Both the position numbers and the translations under genes were made by a program. From Eleginops maclovinus (taxonomy: Eukaryota; Chordata; Actinopteri; Perciformes; Eleginopidae), in NCBI RefSeq assembly GCF_036324505.1, contig NC_086370.1:14100600-14164599 (forward strand): a stretch of 64,000 bases of DNA, written 5' to 3'. Under the pieces are notes generated by a model. It did not search any database, was not told where the DNA came from, and was given only the letters and a program-made list of their open reading frames with translations. Within the stretch, counting starts at the first letter, position 1, and the number at the start of each line of letters is the position of its first letter. This document shows, piece after piece, positions 10,701 to 41,318 of this stretch.

Positions 10701-13558
10701 CATGGCTCCTTCGGGACTTAAAGAACAACTGAAGATCCAAGGCCGACCTGCTGAAGAGGTAGGAGAACTATACTTGAGTATAATGCCTGCATCTAGTTAA
10801 TGTTCAGTATGAGAGTTCACGTGCGCCCCCATTGAACACCAATGTGTGACTTTCTGTGTGCATCAGGAGCCCGAGTGGGATGTGAGCAGTGCCTTTGTTG
10901 CTAATGCTGCTAGCCATATCAAACCCAAAGGATCAAGTCGCAAGTCCAAAGAAAACAAGGAGAACGAGACCAGGAGAGAGGTGAATAAATGCTAATAGAT
11001 AATGTTAGTTGAGAAGGCAGTCATAAATTACCCGTTTTTCTTGTGGCTGCAGTATTTTCCTCTAGCAGGTCCAGAGTCCACTTTACTCGCATCAGACTTT
11101 GGACACAAAAGCCTTACAACAGTTGTTGTTATGTGTGCGTTTTGACCTACTATTTCTCAGCTGTATGAGGAAGCTTTAAGCATTTGTAGCTGCATACAAC
11201 TAAAACACTCTTCTAAAAGCTGTTGTTTCTGCTGTTTAAATGTGTTTATTTATACTTTTTTCAAAATACACATAATACAATACATGTAGTATGTCTTTTC
11301 TACATCTCAATTGAAAAGGGAAATCAAATCAGAAGGCTGTTTTGAAAATATAGTACATTTTCACAGCTGTGAATAAAACTGCCAAAAATAATATTTTTCT
11401 TATAGACAAATGGAACTGACACCATGACAAAGAAAAGCGCGTCGCTGACAGGTAATGGATTGTTTTTTAATAACAGTGTACCGAACCAGCCTCATTGGAA
11501 AGAGTACCTTGGCCTCAAAGACAAATTATTGATTACAACTTTTAGCAAGTATGTCAGCGTGCAGTAAGAGCTGCCAAGTCACCAGAGAATTATTTTCAAG
11601 TACTTTTTCTTCCTTGCAGAAAAAGGCATAAAACTGGTGCAAGAGGGGCAGTACACACAAGCTGCCAGTATGTTTACAGAAGCCATCAAATGTGATCCAA
11701 AGGATTACAGGTACACCATCTGTGATCATGGCTTGTTAATTACAAAATGAGTAAACATTTTAGGCGCATGTAACATGTTCCGTTTGCCTTACAGGTTCTT
11801 TGGGAATCGTTCCTATTGCTATTACTGCTTGGAGCAGTACCCTCAGGCCTTGGCAGACGCTGAACGCTCCATTCAGCTGGCCTCAGACTGGCCCAAAGGA
11901 TACTTCCGTAAGGGCAGTGCTCTAATGGGCATGAAGGTGAATTAAAGCTTGTAATTAAAGAAATATGTGCTGAATAGCTTTACACTTCTAGTGAGACAGG
12001 ATTAGCCTTTACTTATACATTTTTGTGGGTCTTTGTGTGCGTTGTAGCGGTACAGTGAGGCAGAGAAGGCCATGGAGCAGGTGCTGAAACTGGACAAAGA
12101 CTGTGAGGAGGCTGTCAATGACCTCTTTAACTGCAAAGTGCTCCAGTTAATGGTAAGTACCCCCGCACACTTGGTGGCAAAGGTGTTTCCTGTTAGCTCG
12201 GTAACTTCCTCAGTACTTTCTATTTCAACGAAACAACCGTTTGTTATTTAATTAGTCTACTTGTTCCTTTTAACTGTAACTTGTGACTTTTGTTCATTCT
12301 TTTTTCAGGAGCTTGGTTTTGAAGAAATGCAAAGTGTTTTACTGCTGGAAAAATCTTCGACTGTGCAGGCTGTTCTGGCCTCTTGTTCTGACGCCTCCAG
12401 AGGTAAGATAAATGTAGATTTAAAAAAAAATGTGACTTGTTTTTCCTCTGTCTTCCAATGGAGAGCAGTAATGTAAAAAGTAATTGGCTTTTGTTAAAAT
12501 CCCACAGCCTTTTTACTTGTATTGATGAAGCTCTTTTTGTTTTGCAGCTGGGGGCCAAGAGGTTTTGCAACCAGGGTAGGTGACTATTTGTTTTTCCAAT
12601 CACAGCTACAGTTCACAGGGGTTAGCCGCTTCTGTTGTGGCTAGAATGTATTTATTTTATCAAAGTTTCTACGAATTCTTTATCTGAAATGTGATTTTAT
12701 TGCTTTTAGTAACATTTTATTTCTTTGTCTTTTCTTTAGAAGCCCTTGCCCGTCTCTGTGGGTGGGAAATGTGACCACTGAGCTAACTGAGAAACACCTT
12801 TGGGACCTTTTTAAAATGTATGACACTACTAGTTCACTAAAATATGTTATATTTACTACATTCTTGACTTAAAATCTGAACCGGTTCTTAATGAGCACAA
12901 AATCGATTTCTTATTTAATAATGGGACATTTAAACAAGCCTGTGTGTGTCAAACCAATGTGGTTATTGACAGTTTTGTTTACTTTGCATTTTAGGTTTGG
13001 TGAGATAGAGAGTATCCGAGTTCTGCATGAGAGATTCTGTGCCTTTGTCAACTTCAAGAATGCAAACATGGCAGCTCGTGCCATGGAGAAACTAAATGTA
13101 AGGATTTATTTGGCTCTACTTTTTCAATATTGTGTCAGTATTTAAAGAACATTGTTAGGGACTTAAAGTGTATGCTTCCTCTCACAGGGTCATTGTATTG
13201 AGAACACACGTTTAGTCGTGCGCTACCCTGACCGGCGCACTCAGAAGGTCCTTCCCATCCCACTAAAGACCTGTCTGCCTGTCACACAGCAGGCAGAAGC
13301 AGCGGCAGGGTGAGAAGCTCTCCATCACTGAAACCATAAATTAGAAATGCAGTTCTAATCGATTTTATACCTAATATGCTTTCTGTGTTTATTTTCTCTA
13401 TGACATCTTCCTGTCGGCCCAGACCTCGACGACGGGGCCCAGTGAACGGAGACGAGTGTTACTTCTGGCGAACCACCGGCTGCCATTTTGGGGACAAATG
13501 TCGCTACAAACACATTCCTGATCAGAAAGGCAAGGACAGGAAGCCCTGGCAGCCGTGA
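7715..13558 (+). CDS. ttc31-like: TTC31-like protein with TPR, RRM and CCCH zinc finger
   Basis: Sixteen coding exons: 7715-7760, 10028-10110, 10196-10276, 10401-10457, 10546-10758, 10867-10980, 11406-11451, 11620-11710, 11795-11936, 12048-12152, 12309-12402, 12548-12575, 12740-12817, 12995-13097, 13188-13309, 13423-13558 (TGA); 512 aa. Order of parts: Arg/Lys-rich helix (~50-85), acidic region (~90-140), conserved SSAFV segment, TPR motifs (~214-326, including FGNRSYCYYCLEQYPQAL), an RRM (~372-441; RNP2 LWVGNV, RNP1 RFCAFVNF) and a CCCH finger (C480-x7-C488-x5-C494-x3-H498). N-terminal and TPR parts resemble TTC31; human TTC31 as I recall it lacks the RRM and finger. The domains suggest an RNA-binding adaptor; the function is unknown. 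The start is inferred: ATG 7715 is the only exon-1 ATG whose phase joins exon 2. Confidence 0.87.
7761..10027 (+). other. Intron 1 of the TTC31-like gene, no other gene seen
   Basis: A 2.27-kb intron between the short first coding exon and exon 2. It is AT-rich, without long repeats or recognisable exons. A splice-like interval at 9713-9770 does not fit the reading frame and was not accepted. Confidence 0.6.
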
Positions 13559-15536
13559 ACTCAGCTTACTCTCTGCCTCAGTATTGTGCAGGAAACTGGG
13601 ATGCACAGACTGAGCCAAAGGAGCCGGTACTGACAGGACCAGTTTCTCTGGGCTCAAATATTTTCTGTAGGAGAACGGACCAGAATAGTGAAAAGGATCA
13701 GAGCCAGCACCCAGGCTCAAAGGCAGAGATAGTCACACAATGCCAAATGAATGCAAGTATTAAGGTTTTTATCTGATCTAAAGACTTTACTCAACAATAT
13801 TTCTCGACAGTACAAATTCAATTAGAAGGTAGCCTCAAATTGACCTGGTGTAGTTTTTGTTAGGAATAAAAACCTTTGTATTAGCAGCCTTAAACAGCAC
13901 ATGTTGACCTGTTCCAGCTTTAAGGGATACGACCGAACCTCACAGGCATACAACCTAAGGAGGAAGTGAAACCGTCATGTACAGTAGATACAAAAGAACT
14001 TTTAAGGGCCTTGGTTCCTCAGATGATTCTGGGATCCTTCCTTCTTTGTCGTCACACCTCCTTATTTTTAAGTACAGTAACTCAACCAATTATTTAACTT
14101 GCAGTTTGTTTCATCAGTTATGGTTTATCAATAGCCAACAACGTTTCCCACTTGGTGTTCCTCTCTCAATTTCAGCACATTGTTGGTCAGACCAAAGACT
14201 TACCAACAGATGTACTAGACATGTCAGTAGCTCTTCTATGCAGATGTGGTTCTTTAAGCAAAAAAAACTAGACAGAGAGAGACAGTTTATAATGTGCTAT
14301 GTAGCCTTGGTTAAGAGGTGCATACATGGGTAAATAGACATAAGAAAACCAAAATGTATTTTATTGCAAACATAAGGTGTATATTTCACTTTATCTATTG
14401 GCTTCCCTTTTCTTTAAAGATTGAATACACACTCGCATGTCAGTTTAGATGTCTGTGCCTGTTATGAAGATGGAGGACTGAATTTATAACCCTACTTGTA
14501 TGGCGTTGAATTAGTGTAGAACACATGACCACTTAATGTCTATGCAAAAGTAACGTGCCAACTTGGGTGTCAATTCTGTGTCTTAGACATACAAACACTT
14601 ACTAAATGTCTAGAGCAATGTCATTGATTAACAAGTTCATACAACAAAACAGTGCCTTACAAAAAGAAATGTCTGGTCATGTGTAACATGATCCACTTAC
14701 AGAACTTTTGAATCCTGAGAAGCAGTGTTTTTGACCTAAGGGACTCTATTTCAGTATTTCAGTGAACCAAAGAGTGCTATGTCTGATGGCTCTGCACTGA
14801 AACAGTCTGTTCTTTCATAGGTGTCAACACTAGGCAGTGCATTCAAACCCATTAGCATGTCTGTATCATCCACTAGATAACAATAACAGCTGGTTAAAGT
14901 CAACACTACGTTCACTAGTAAATTATGCACAGCATAGTTAGAGTATTTATTTCCCTATTTATACAGAAGTTTGTTTTTCTTTTCCTTTTTTACAACATAA
15001 CTTGCTGGCTGGATACAGCCTTCCATTTACTGGCCTTTTAGTAATTTGAAAGGTCTTGTGTTCTTTATGGCTTTAAAAGGCAAACATTATTAAGAAACCC
15101 TTGGTGTCACACAATCACATGCTGCACTTCTGCTTTTATTGTTGCTGATACTTGTGAAAAAGGAATTGAACCCAAAACCTTAAGTCTGCACTTGATTTAA
15201 CCAACATGCTAATGTTTTTGTGACTGGTGCTGTTAACTCTGGTTGTGCAGTGAATTTAATTTTGCAGACTTACAATGCATTCAATGTTACAAAAGCATCA
15301 TTTAATTTCATCTTGTAGACATTTCAAGATTGTAGAGAAGATTTCTTGGGTTTATTTGAGCTATTTTGTATGTTTTTTTTAGGCTTTTAACCTTTTTTCA
15401 AATTATTTCAGGAAAAATGCAATTTGAATCACGATGTAAACATTAATAACCAGAGCACTGCAATCTTGTTAATCTTCCAAATATTTTGTATTATCATTAC
15501 TGCACTGCAAAAAAAGAGTCTTTTATATTTAATAAA
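13559..15536 (+). other. Probable 3' UTR of the TTC31-like gene, two poly(A) signals
   Basis: Non-coding sequence after the TGA at 13556. AATAAA occurs at 13865-13870 (short 3' UTR, ~330 nt) and again at 15531-15536 (long form, ~2 kb), so alternative polyadenylation is possible. Open frames in this stretch are short and unrecognised. Confidence 0.45.
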
Positions 15537-16719
15537 TGTATTTGAACCATCTTTTTACTGAGTCTCTTAATAAGTAATTGCACCAACTTTGAGAGAAAGG
15601 TCTGAGGTATGCCTTTTATCTAATATGTCAGGAACATGAACAACTCTCTGCCAGTGGTGTGTGGTTTTCCTGCCTTCCACAAGGCGGCAGTGTTGTACAT
15701 GAAAGGTTTGAACAGAAATATGTCACCAACTTAACAAGCTTATGCGATGCATACACATTCATGTTTTTTGATCTCTAGGAACCAAATGTTGGCTCTAACT
15801 CATTCCTGATGCTGAAACCCCTGCAGTAGTCAATCAAAGCAGTCCAGGCTGGTGTGGGGGGGAATATGGTAACCCTGTCATCACTAGTCGGCCAGGATGA
15901 AAGTTGCATTAGAGTATCTTTAACCGCTAAAACCAAGGGGAAATGGAGACATGACTGTGGGAAAAGCAACCGTTATCCCACAGATTATATCTTGAATAGA
16001 GTAACTAAAGCCTTATACCACCTGCAAATGCATATGCAAGTGTGAGAGCACGATGCTGCAAAATTAGAGGGGGCACTCTTCATAGCAAGTTTACTCAAAA
16101 ACAGCCGTATACAGCTTTCCAACGTTTAAAATAACCCATTAAGGAAAGAAATGTGTTGCAAATGAGAGATGCAATTAGGTTGATGAGTTGATATCTTGGC
16201 CTCTACTGCTTTAATTGTGTCCTTTCTTTTTTAAATTCCCCTGATTAGGGAAAAGTGTAATAATAAATGTAAAATTGCATGCATTAAAAAAGAGAATATT
16301 TTGTTTTCAGTTAAATATTTTCAACCAATAAATATGGGATCAAAGTGTTAAGTTATAATTAAATATGTCTTGTAATTTAACCCAATCAATAACATTTTCA
16401 CCTCATAGTCAAATTTAAGTGCACCTTGGGGTTAAGACCAAAATGGCCTTTGATGCTAAAACTAATGACATCAACCCTTTACGCACTGCTCTGTGCCTGC
16501 TGAGCCCTTAAACCTGAGCGGCGTATTCTCTACCTTATGTGCCTACAGGCTAAGTAAAAGCATTATAAAAGCCCAGAGAGACGGCGGTGGGGGTGAGCCT
16601 GAGGAGGTGCTGTCCTTTGAAAAGGCACTTGTTTATTGTTGGAGAGCATGTATTTATTTCATGCCTCCACAGATTGTGGGTAAGGGCAGAGCCTGCTTGG
16701 TCGGCGTAATTAGAGAGGT

Positions 16720-16820
16720 GGAGAGTGAGAGAAAGAGAGAGGCAGTGAGAAAGAAAGAAAGAAAGAGAGAGAGCTCTCGGCCCTGTGAGCCCTCCAAGAG
16801 CCTTGTAATGCACTCTCACT

Positions 16821-16858
<38 letters not shown>

Positions 16859-16878
16859 CACTGGCACACACGCACGCA

Positions 16879-16939
<61 letters not shown>
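16720..16939. repeat. Compound repeat: (GA)/(GAAA) purine tract followed by two (AC)n arrays
   Basis: A purine-only run with GAGA and AAAG units (16720-16775) is followed by (AC)n at about 16824-16855 and 16881-16939, separated by a short degenerate segment. Open frames across it are repeat translation artefacts. Confidence 0.9.
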
Positions 16940-16941
<2 letters not shown>

Positions 16942-17669
16942 AGCTGTTAAATATTGGCACACACGCAGGGACACCTGTCTAGTCTAGTTTAATTAGTCTG
17001 ATATACAACAGTGCATCACAAGTTATAATTGAAAAATGTCACACACATCAATGATAATTATATTTTTAACCTTAGCACCCTCCTTTCCTTTTTTTGTCTC
17101 TCTTTACTTCCCTGTCGGCCTTGTAGATCCCTCTGATTTGGCCCCGCTAATAGGGGGTCTGTTCTTCCTGTTCGGGTTTACCAGTCAGGGAGGGACCACC
17201 ATCCTGCCACCCAGTCGCACCAGCACTCCGCACACAAACATCTCAATTACAGCTTCAAAGTTTACATGTGTGCACACAAATACACATATATGTAAGGTGA
17301 CTTTTTTCTTTTCACCCCATTGGGGCTCTGCATACATTTTTTTTTTTTTACGGGTTTTGGTTGGTGTTTCCTTTCCTACCTCCCCTGTCATGATTGTAAT
17401 TCTTCATGCCTAAGAATAAACCATGGTGCCTCAAAAGGTGCCCACTGAGGTTTACGTGAAAACAGGGAGTTTATCAACACAACACCCAGAAGCTAAAGAT
17501 GTCCATGTAGCTAAATGTATCCAACATCATCCAAAAATGAATCAAAAAACAAATAAACAAGTTTCCAACATCTAGGAAGGCCTTAGTAGACATCTGCAGG
17601 AAGTCTAAATCGGATCAGGACAGAGCCCTTAAGTGACCCCGGCTAGAAAGCCATAAAAAAAATACGTTT

Positions 17670-17760
17670 CCCTCATTTTTTATCCAGACCTATATGGATG
17701 ACTCAAAGCTTTATGCTGCTCTATGCCATGATGTTATGTTGGACTATAGTAACACACTCC
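17670..17760 (+). mobile_element. Possible degenerate LINE reverse-transcriptase fragment
   Basis: In the frame starting at 17691 the translation reads YMDDSKLYAAL, preceded in frame by FFIQT. This closely resembles the catalytic YMDD/FxDD box with the downstream 'KLYA' of non-LTR retrotransposon reverse transcriptases. Similarity fades within about 30 codons, so at most it is a short dead remnant. Chance is possible because the motif is short. Confidence 0.35.
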
Positions 17761-18419
17761 TGGGCAGGGGTGGAATGGAGTATTCTCATCAGTCACGAGC
17801 ACCATGGCTACGGTGAGGCTGAGCCTTTTTTAGATTTAGTGGTCTGCGGCAATCTCAACAAGGAAATATCTACCCTGCGGTATAGGGAGCTTCTTTAAGA
17901 CACTTGGAGCTTGATGTTTGAAACTATTCTTGAACCAGAGCCTTTCCTGTTGGTTACATTTACACACGTTCACCCTGAAGTTTTGTAACACTGTGCGTGT
18001 GCAGTTGTGTACAGCATCTTCAACCTATCAGAGAAGAGGGATGTAAAGAGGCCCAATCAGGGACGAAACATTTGATTTGATTATGAAAATAAGTTTCATA
18101 ATGTATGACGCTATTGTCTGCTTATCCATTTTATCCTGAAACGGATGACTCTTGATTTTGCTTGGTCTGATTTCTTAGACATTCACTGCCAGATTCATTT
18201 AACTGTGACAAAAGATTTAGAAGTTTCCTCACACATCTACACAAATGCAAAAAAACTACAGAATAAGTTAAAATGTTAGTGGAAGGAATTCACCACTCTA
18301 TTTTTACATTTCATAGAAAGTGTTACGCAGGCAAGGTTGCAATGTAATAAACCGGCTTTACATTTAAGCCTTTGCATTAACCCTTCTATATGAGACCCTA
18401 GAAGGAAAAAGAGCATGAG

Positions 18420-18579
18420 AAGGGAGGGAGGGAGGGAGGGAGTGCAGGGAGGGATATAGGGAGAAGGAGGGCAGAAGGGAGGATTGACTAAGGAGAGCAG
18501 TTAGTGGACTCACTCCTTCACTCAGTCACTCTCCCCTAGCCAGTGACGTCCACCACTGCTAGCATTTGCTTCCTGCCAG
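18420..18579 (+). promoter_or_regulatory. loxl4: Candidate loxl4 promoter and non-coding exon 1
   Basis: A G-rich purine block (repeated GGGA, 18422-18482) is followed by a cAMP-element-like TGACGTCC at about 18544-18551. An AG|GTGAGT donor follows after 18579. The coding exon at 19925 has a strong acceptor (cctgcag) 20 nt before the ATG, so a spliced 5' UTR exon ending at 18579 is likely. No TATA box at a clear position; GA-rich/Sp1-like promoter is inferred. Confidence 0.45.
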
Positions 18580-19415
18580 GTGAGTGAACTTTCAACTTAC
18601 CTGCTCTTTTTACATTTTATTTTGGTATGGAATATTATTTACTCTACCTTGATTTATCAGTTTGTTGTTTTTTTATTGATAGTCTATCTGTGTGTAAGTG
18701 TAACAGGTGTAACAGTGTTGAGATGCTTTTCTGTTTTTGACTGTTAGCTTTTAGAATGTATTTTATAAATCTGTTAGCTAAAAACTATATATCTGCCAAT
18801 GTTCAAACATTAGGAAGAAATATTCGTTGTTGTTAAGTTGTTACTATGAAATAAGCATAAACACAAGACAAACAGTGCAGTAGGATTAAGCTGCTTTTTC
18901 CACTTTGATTTACTGTATCCATGCCTGCAAAGTCTGTTTGTTTGTAGATGGTTTTTTCCTTTATAATTTTACCGTCAAAGTAGACAAGCAGATTTGGTGT
19001 ATTTCGTGCTCTGTGTTGTTCTGCGGCATGCAGTGATTTAATGTTTCAGTGTGTCTGTCTCCACCGCTGCGTTCTTGTTTGGCTGTGACACTTGTTAACC
19101 TCCAGTTAAAACCTGTCTCATGTCTGGTTAGTACGCCTTCAGGGATGTTAATTCACGTGAATTCCAATACAAGTGCGTTAGTTGGTCTTTAATTATATGC
19201 CTATGTTTGACATGACCGAAAAGTAGGCCTAGTCATTTAATGTGCTTTGGCTTGCATTGTATCACTACAAAATTGATGATGCACCAGTGAGGTAAATGAA
19301 TTGTGAGACTCAAAACAAGTCTGGTTTTATGTCTATGACTGAGATCCCTTTTTATCTCTTGGCTTTATTCTGCCATTGAGTAGAGTGAAAATAGTTTATT
19401 GTAGTCTATCTGCAT

Positions 19416-19557
<142 letters not shown>

Positions 19558-19620
19558 TGACTTTTATTGATCCCAATTTGGAAATTCTTTCAATTTGGGA
19601 AATTCTTTTGTCCAGAGGAT
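19558..19620. mobile_element. Teleost transposon tail remnant next to the TAGA array
   Basis: 'gacttttattgatcccaatt' followed by two near-identical copies of 'caatttgggaaattctt'. 'TTTATTGATCCCAAATTTGG' with a tetranucleotide repeat is a pattern I associate with 3' ends of common teleost elements. The family name is not certain and no coding part remains. Confidence 0.4.
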
Positions 19621-19944
19621 GTCACCATTGGTCCATTTAATTACCACGCGTATGAGGGGTTTCTAAAGACTGACTTTGACTTGTGTGTCTTTATACAAGG
19701 TAGTTTTAGTTTCAAGATGTATGTCATCTAAAGGTGATGGCAGGTGTTTTTTATAAGGGGGAAATTAGCCTGTAGCTTTAAATTGATGGCCTAATTGACT
19801 AGCCAGGTATAATACTCCACTGGTCAATTTAAAAGGAGCCAAATTAATACAATAACGTGAAACATCGTTAAATAAAGCATAACAAGAGGAACACATTTAA
19901 TCATGCAGTGTCTTGTACCTGCAGACCCCCTCCTCTCGGTCACG

Positions 19945-38927
<18,983 letters not shown>

Positions 38928-41318
38928 CCTGTCCTAGGGGGCCGGAGTCTACTCAGGGTGGGAAGAGGTCGATGGCCCAAAGCCCTTGAGACCTCAGGAC
39001 CCACAAAAAACAGACAACACACACAATGGGGGCTGTTCACCTACTTGGCAGATGTGGAGGAAAATAATTATAACACATCATATCACAGCAGCAACCATTG
39101 CAGAGACTCCATTGTCAACCAGTGTGGGACAGGTGCCAAACAGCTCGACATGTTTTTTTACTCTATTTTGGTAAGAAGATACTGGATAATGATTCTAAAT
39201 ATACAGAATAGTGTGAATGTGGATGGCTTGGAACTTTAGTAAGTCATTCAAAGCGTTTGATGTGAAAAACTAAAACTATTCAAAGACAATTTGGAAGACA
39301 GTGCTATTGGTAAAACTCATTTACAATGTAGAAAAAAGAAAAAAAGTAGTATTGAATTTTGTAACACTCACTCTTTTACATTACTTCAATATTGGTGCTC
39401 TAAACATTACTGTATGTCTTTACATGAACCTCACTTCCTTTCAACTTAAAATTAATCTTGGCTAGTTATCTTTTACAGTTCATTAGGTATTTTACAATTG
39501 CTTTGGCTTTAACAAGATCATTGTTTTATAAAAGTGTAGTAGTGCTACAACGTTTGACTTCCTGTCTAAAATAGGTAAGAGGTTGTCAAATGATTTTATG
39601 GAACAAAGCACTTTATCTTTTCAACATCAGTATTCTAGTTTTGCCCTCATGCTGTTGCCACCAAAACGACTTTATCGTGTTATACATTTCAAAACGTGAA
39701 ATATTATGTTTGTTTTTAGTTTTCATATACAATGTAGTATTTATGCCGAAACTTTATTTATTCACGGATTCACACATACACAGCATGCTCAGTAAAGAGA
39801 TTTTTAGTTTACGCATAATTAACAGAACTGATTTTTGTACTTGTGTAATTAACCATAGACACCATGTTATTATATTGTCCCATGATGCAGATTTAAAAAA
39901 TGTTTTATTTTAGTTAAACAACTGTAACTGTACAGTTTCTTCTCTCCCATCCTTTCCGCTGGGAGGGAAACTGGCCTGACACAACCACAGTATTGTGGCA
40001 GGCAGGCAGGCAGGCTGGGTTTTGAGAGCATATAAAAAACCTTCTAATTACATCTGTTTAGGTTAGACATAAGGTTACGGTTAAGGTTAGGGATATAGCA
40101 TGTGCTTTATCAAGAAACACGGTGGAATAGTTTCTTATGCAATCACAGAAAGAGCGAGAATCTTTACACAAAGAGAGATTTACTGAGGGACACAGTGATT
40201 GTAAGACAGACTGAGAAAGTAAGACAGAAAGAGAGAAAGGGATGAAGTTTGGAGAAAGACTTATGCAGAAAGACACTTTTTACTAGCAGAGCTGCCTTTT
40301 TGTAGGCAGCCATACGAAGACCACAATCTGGCATATTCAGCTCCCCAACGAGAACAACATGTTTGTCTGGGAGAAAAAAGAAACACTTCAACACAGTAAA
40401 CAGTGGGCTTATTTTGTACTAAAGCTGGGCCTTCTGAAATATACTGCATATACTACATTTCTACATTACTACATTCAGCAAACTATGATGCTACTTTTTT
40501 ACAACATGGAACTTTTGTTAATCATGTTGTTTTACCCCATTACTGTGTTTGATGTGTATGGCTTTTAGTCTTAGTGGTTAAATCTGGTAAGATGGTTTTC
40601 TAATGGCCAGTTTCCAGGGCTCGTAGTGGAAAGGATAAGTCACTCATAAAAACAAATGCAGACTTAATTAATTTCCTAAGTACCGTGTTTTCCCCTCACT
40701 GGGCCTTTATTATTTGGACTTCATGGAAGGCTTGGAGAGAAAGCTTTTTGGATAACCTTTAACAAGGTCTTCCATACAACAAAACTGTTTGAAATGCTAA
40801 AGAAAGCATATGGACGTAAAAGTCTGTGTGTTTGCTGATGTGCTCTTTTGTTATGTCGTGCTTGTGTACATTTTATATTGACTTATTATGGTCTGTTCTG
40901 TGTTATTTAAAATTATATGCCATTCCATATTTTAAGTTGGTTCATATTCACCACTCTCATCATATTACTGTATTGTACCCATGCTATATGCATAGCACTG
41001 GGACATGTTTTCCATGGCCAGTAATGCTTATATGTCTTTAAAGCTGAGAGTGTGAGCTACGGGGTGCTTACCTACGATCATATTCATGGAAAGCTGTACT
41101 CTCAGGGACTTAAACCTCATCTAAAGAGAACAAATAACATTTCATGTGATGTGATTCAGGTTGCTTTAGCTGTGATGCATGGACTCATACAGAAAGTAAT
41201 GTGTGCTTGCATGTTTGTGGAGGATAACTTTTTGATAGACACTGGCTGAGTCAGGAGCAAATTTCAGTTAAAGCCCAAATCACAATTTATCCATTCATCA
41301 TTACTGTGAATCAATAAA
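38928..41318 (+). other. loxl4: Probable loxl4 3' UTR with distal poly(A) signal
   Basis: After the TAG at 38925 the first clear AATAAA I find is at 41313-41318, suggesting a 3' UTR near 2.4 kb. A non-canonical nearer site cannot be excluded. A short (GGCA)n run lies at about 39997-40015. Confidence 0.4.

Larger units (their letters stand above)
15537..18419. other. Intergenic region upstream of loxl4
   Basis: No gene recognised. It contains a compound purine/AC repeat (16720-16939) and a possible LINE reverse-transcriptase scrap (17670-17760). Remaining sequence is AT-rich and featureless to me. Confidence 0.6.

Noticed and set aside
16493..16942. 149-codon open frame upstream of loxl4
   Set aside because: Its C-terminal third is AC-repeat translation, the rest has no recognisable motif, and there is no splice or promoter support.
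40068..40093. Telomere-like words (aaggttacggttaaggttaggg)
   Set aside because: Only two or three degenerate units; chance or a generic repeat rather than an interstitial telomere.
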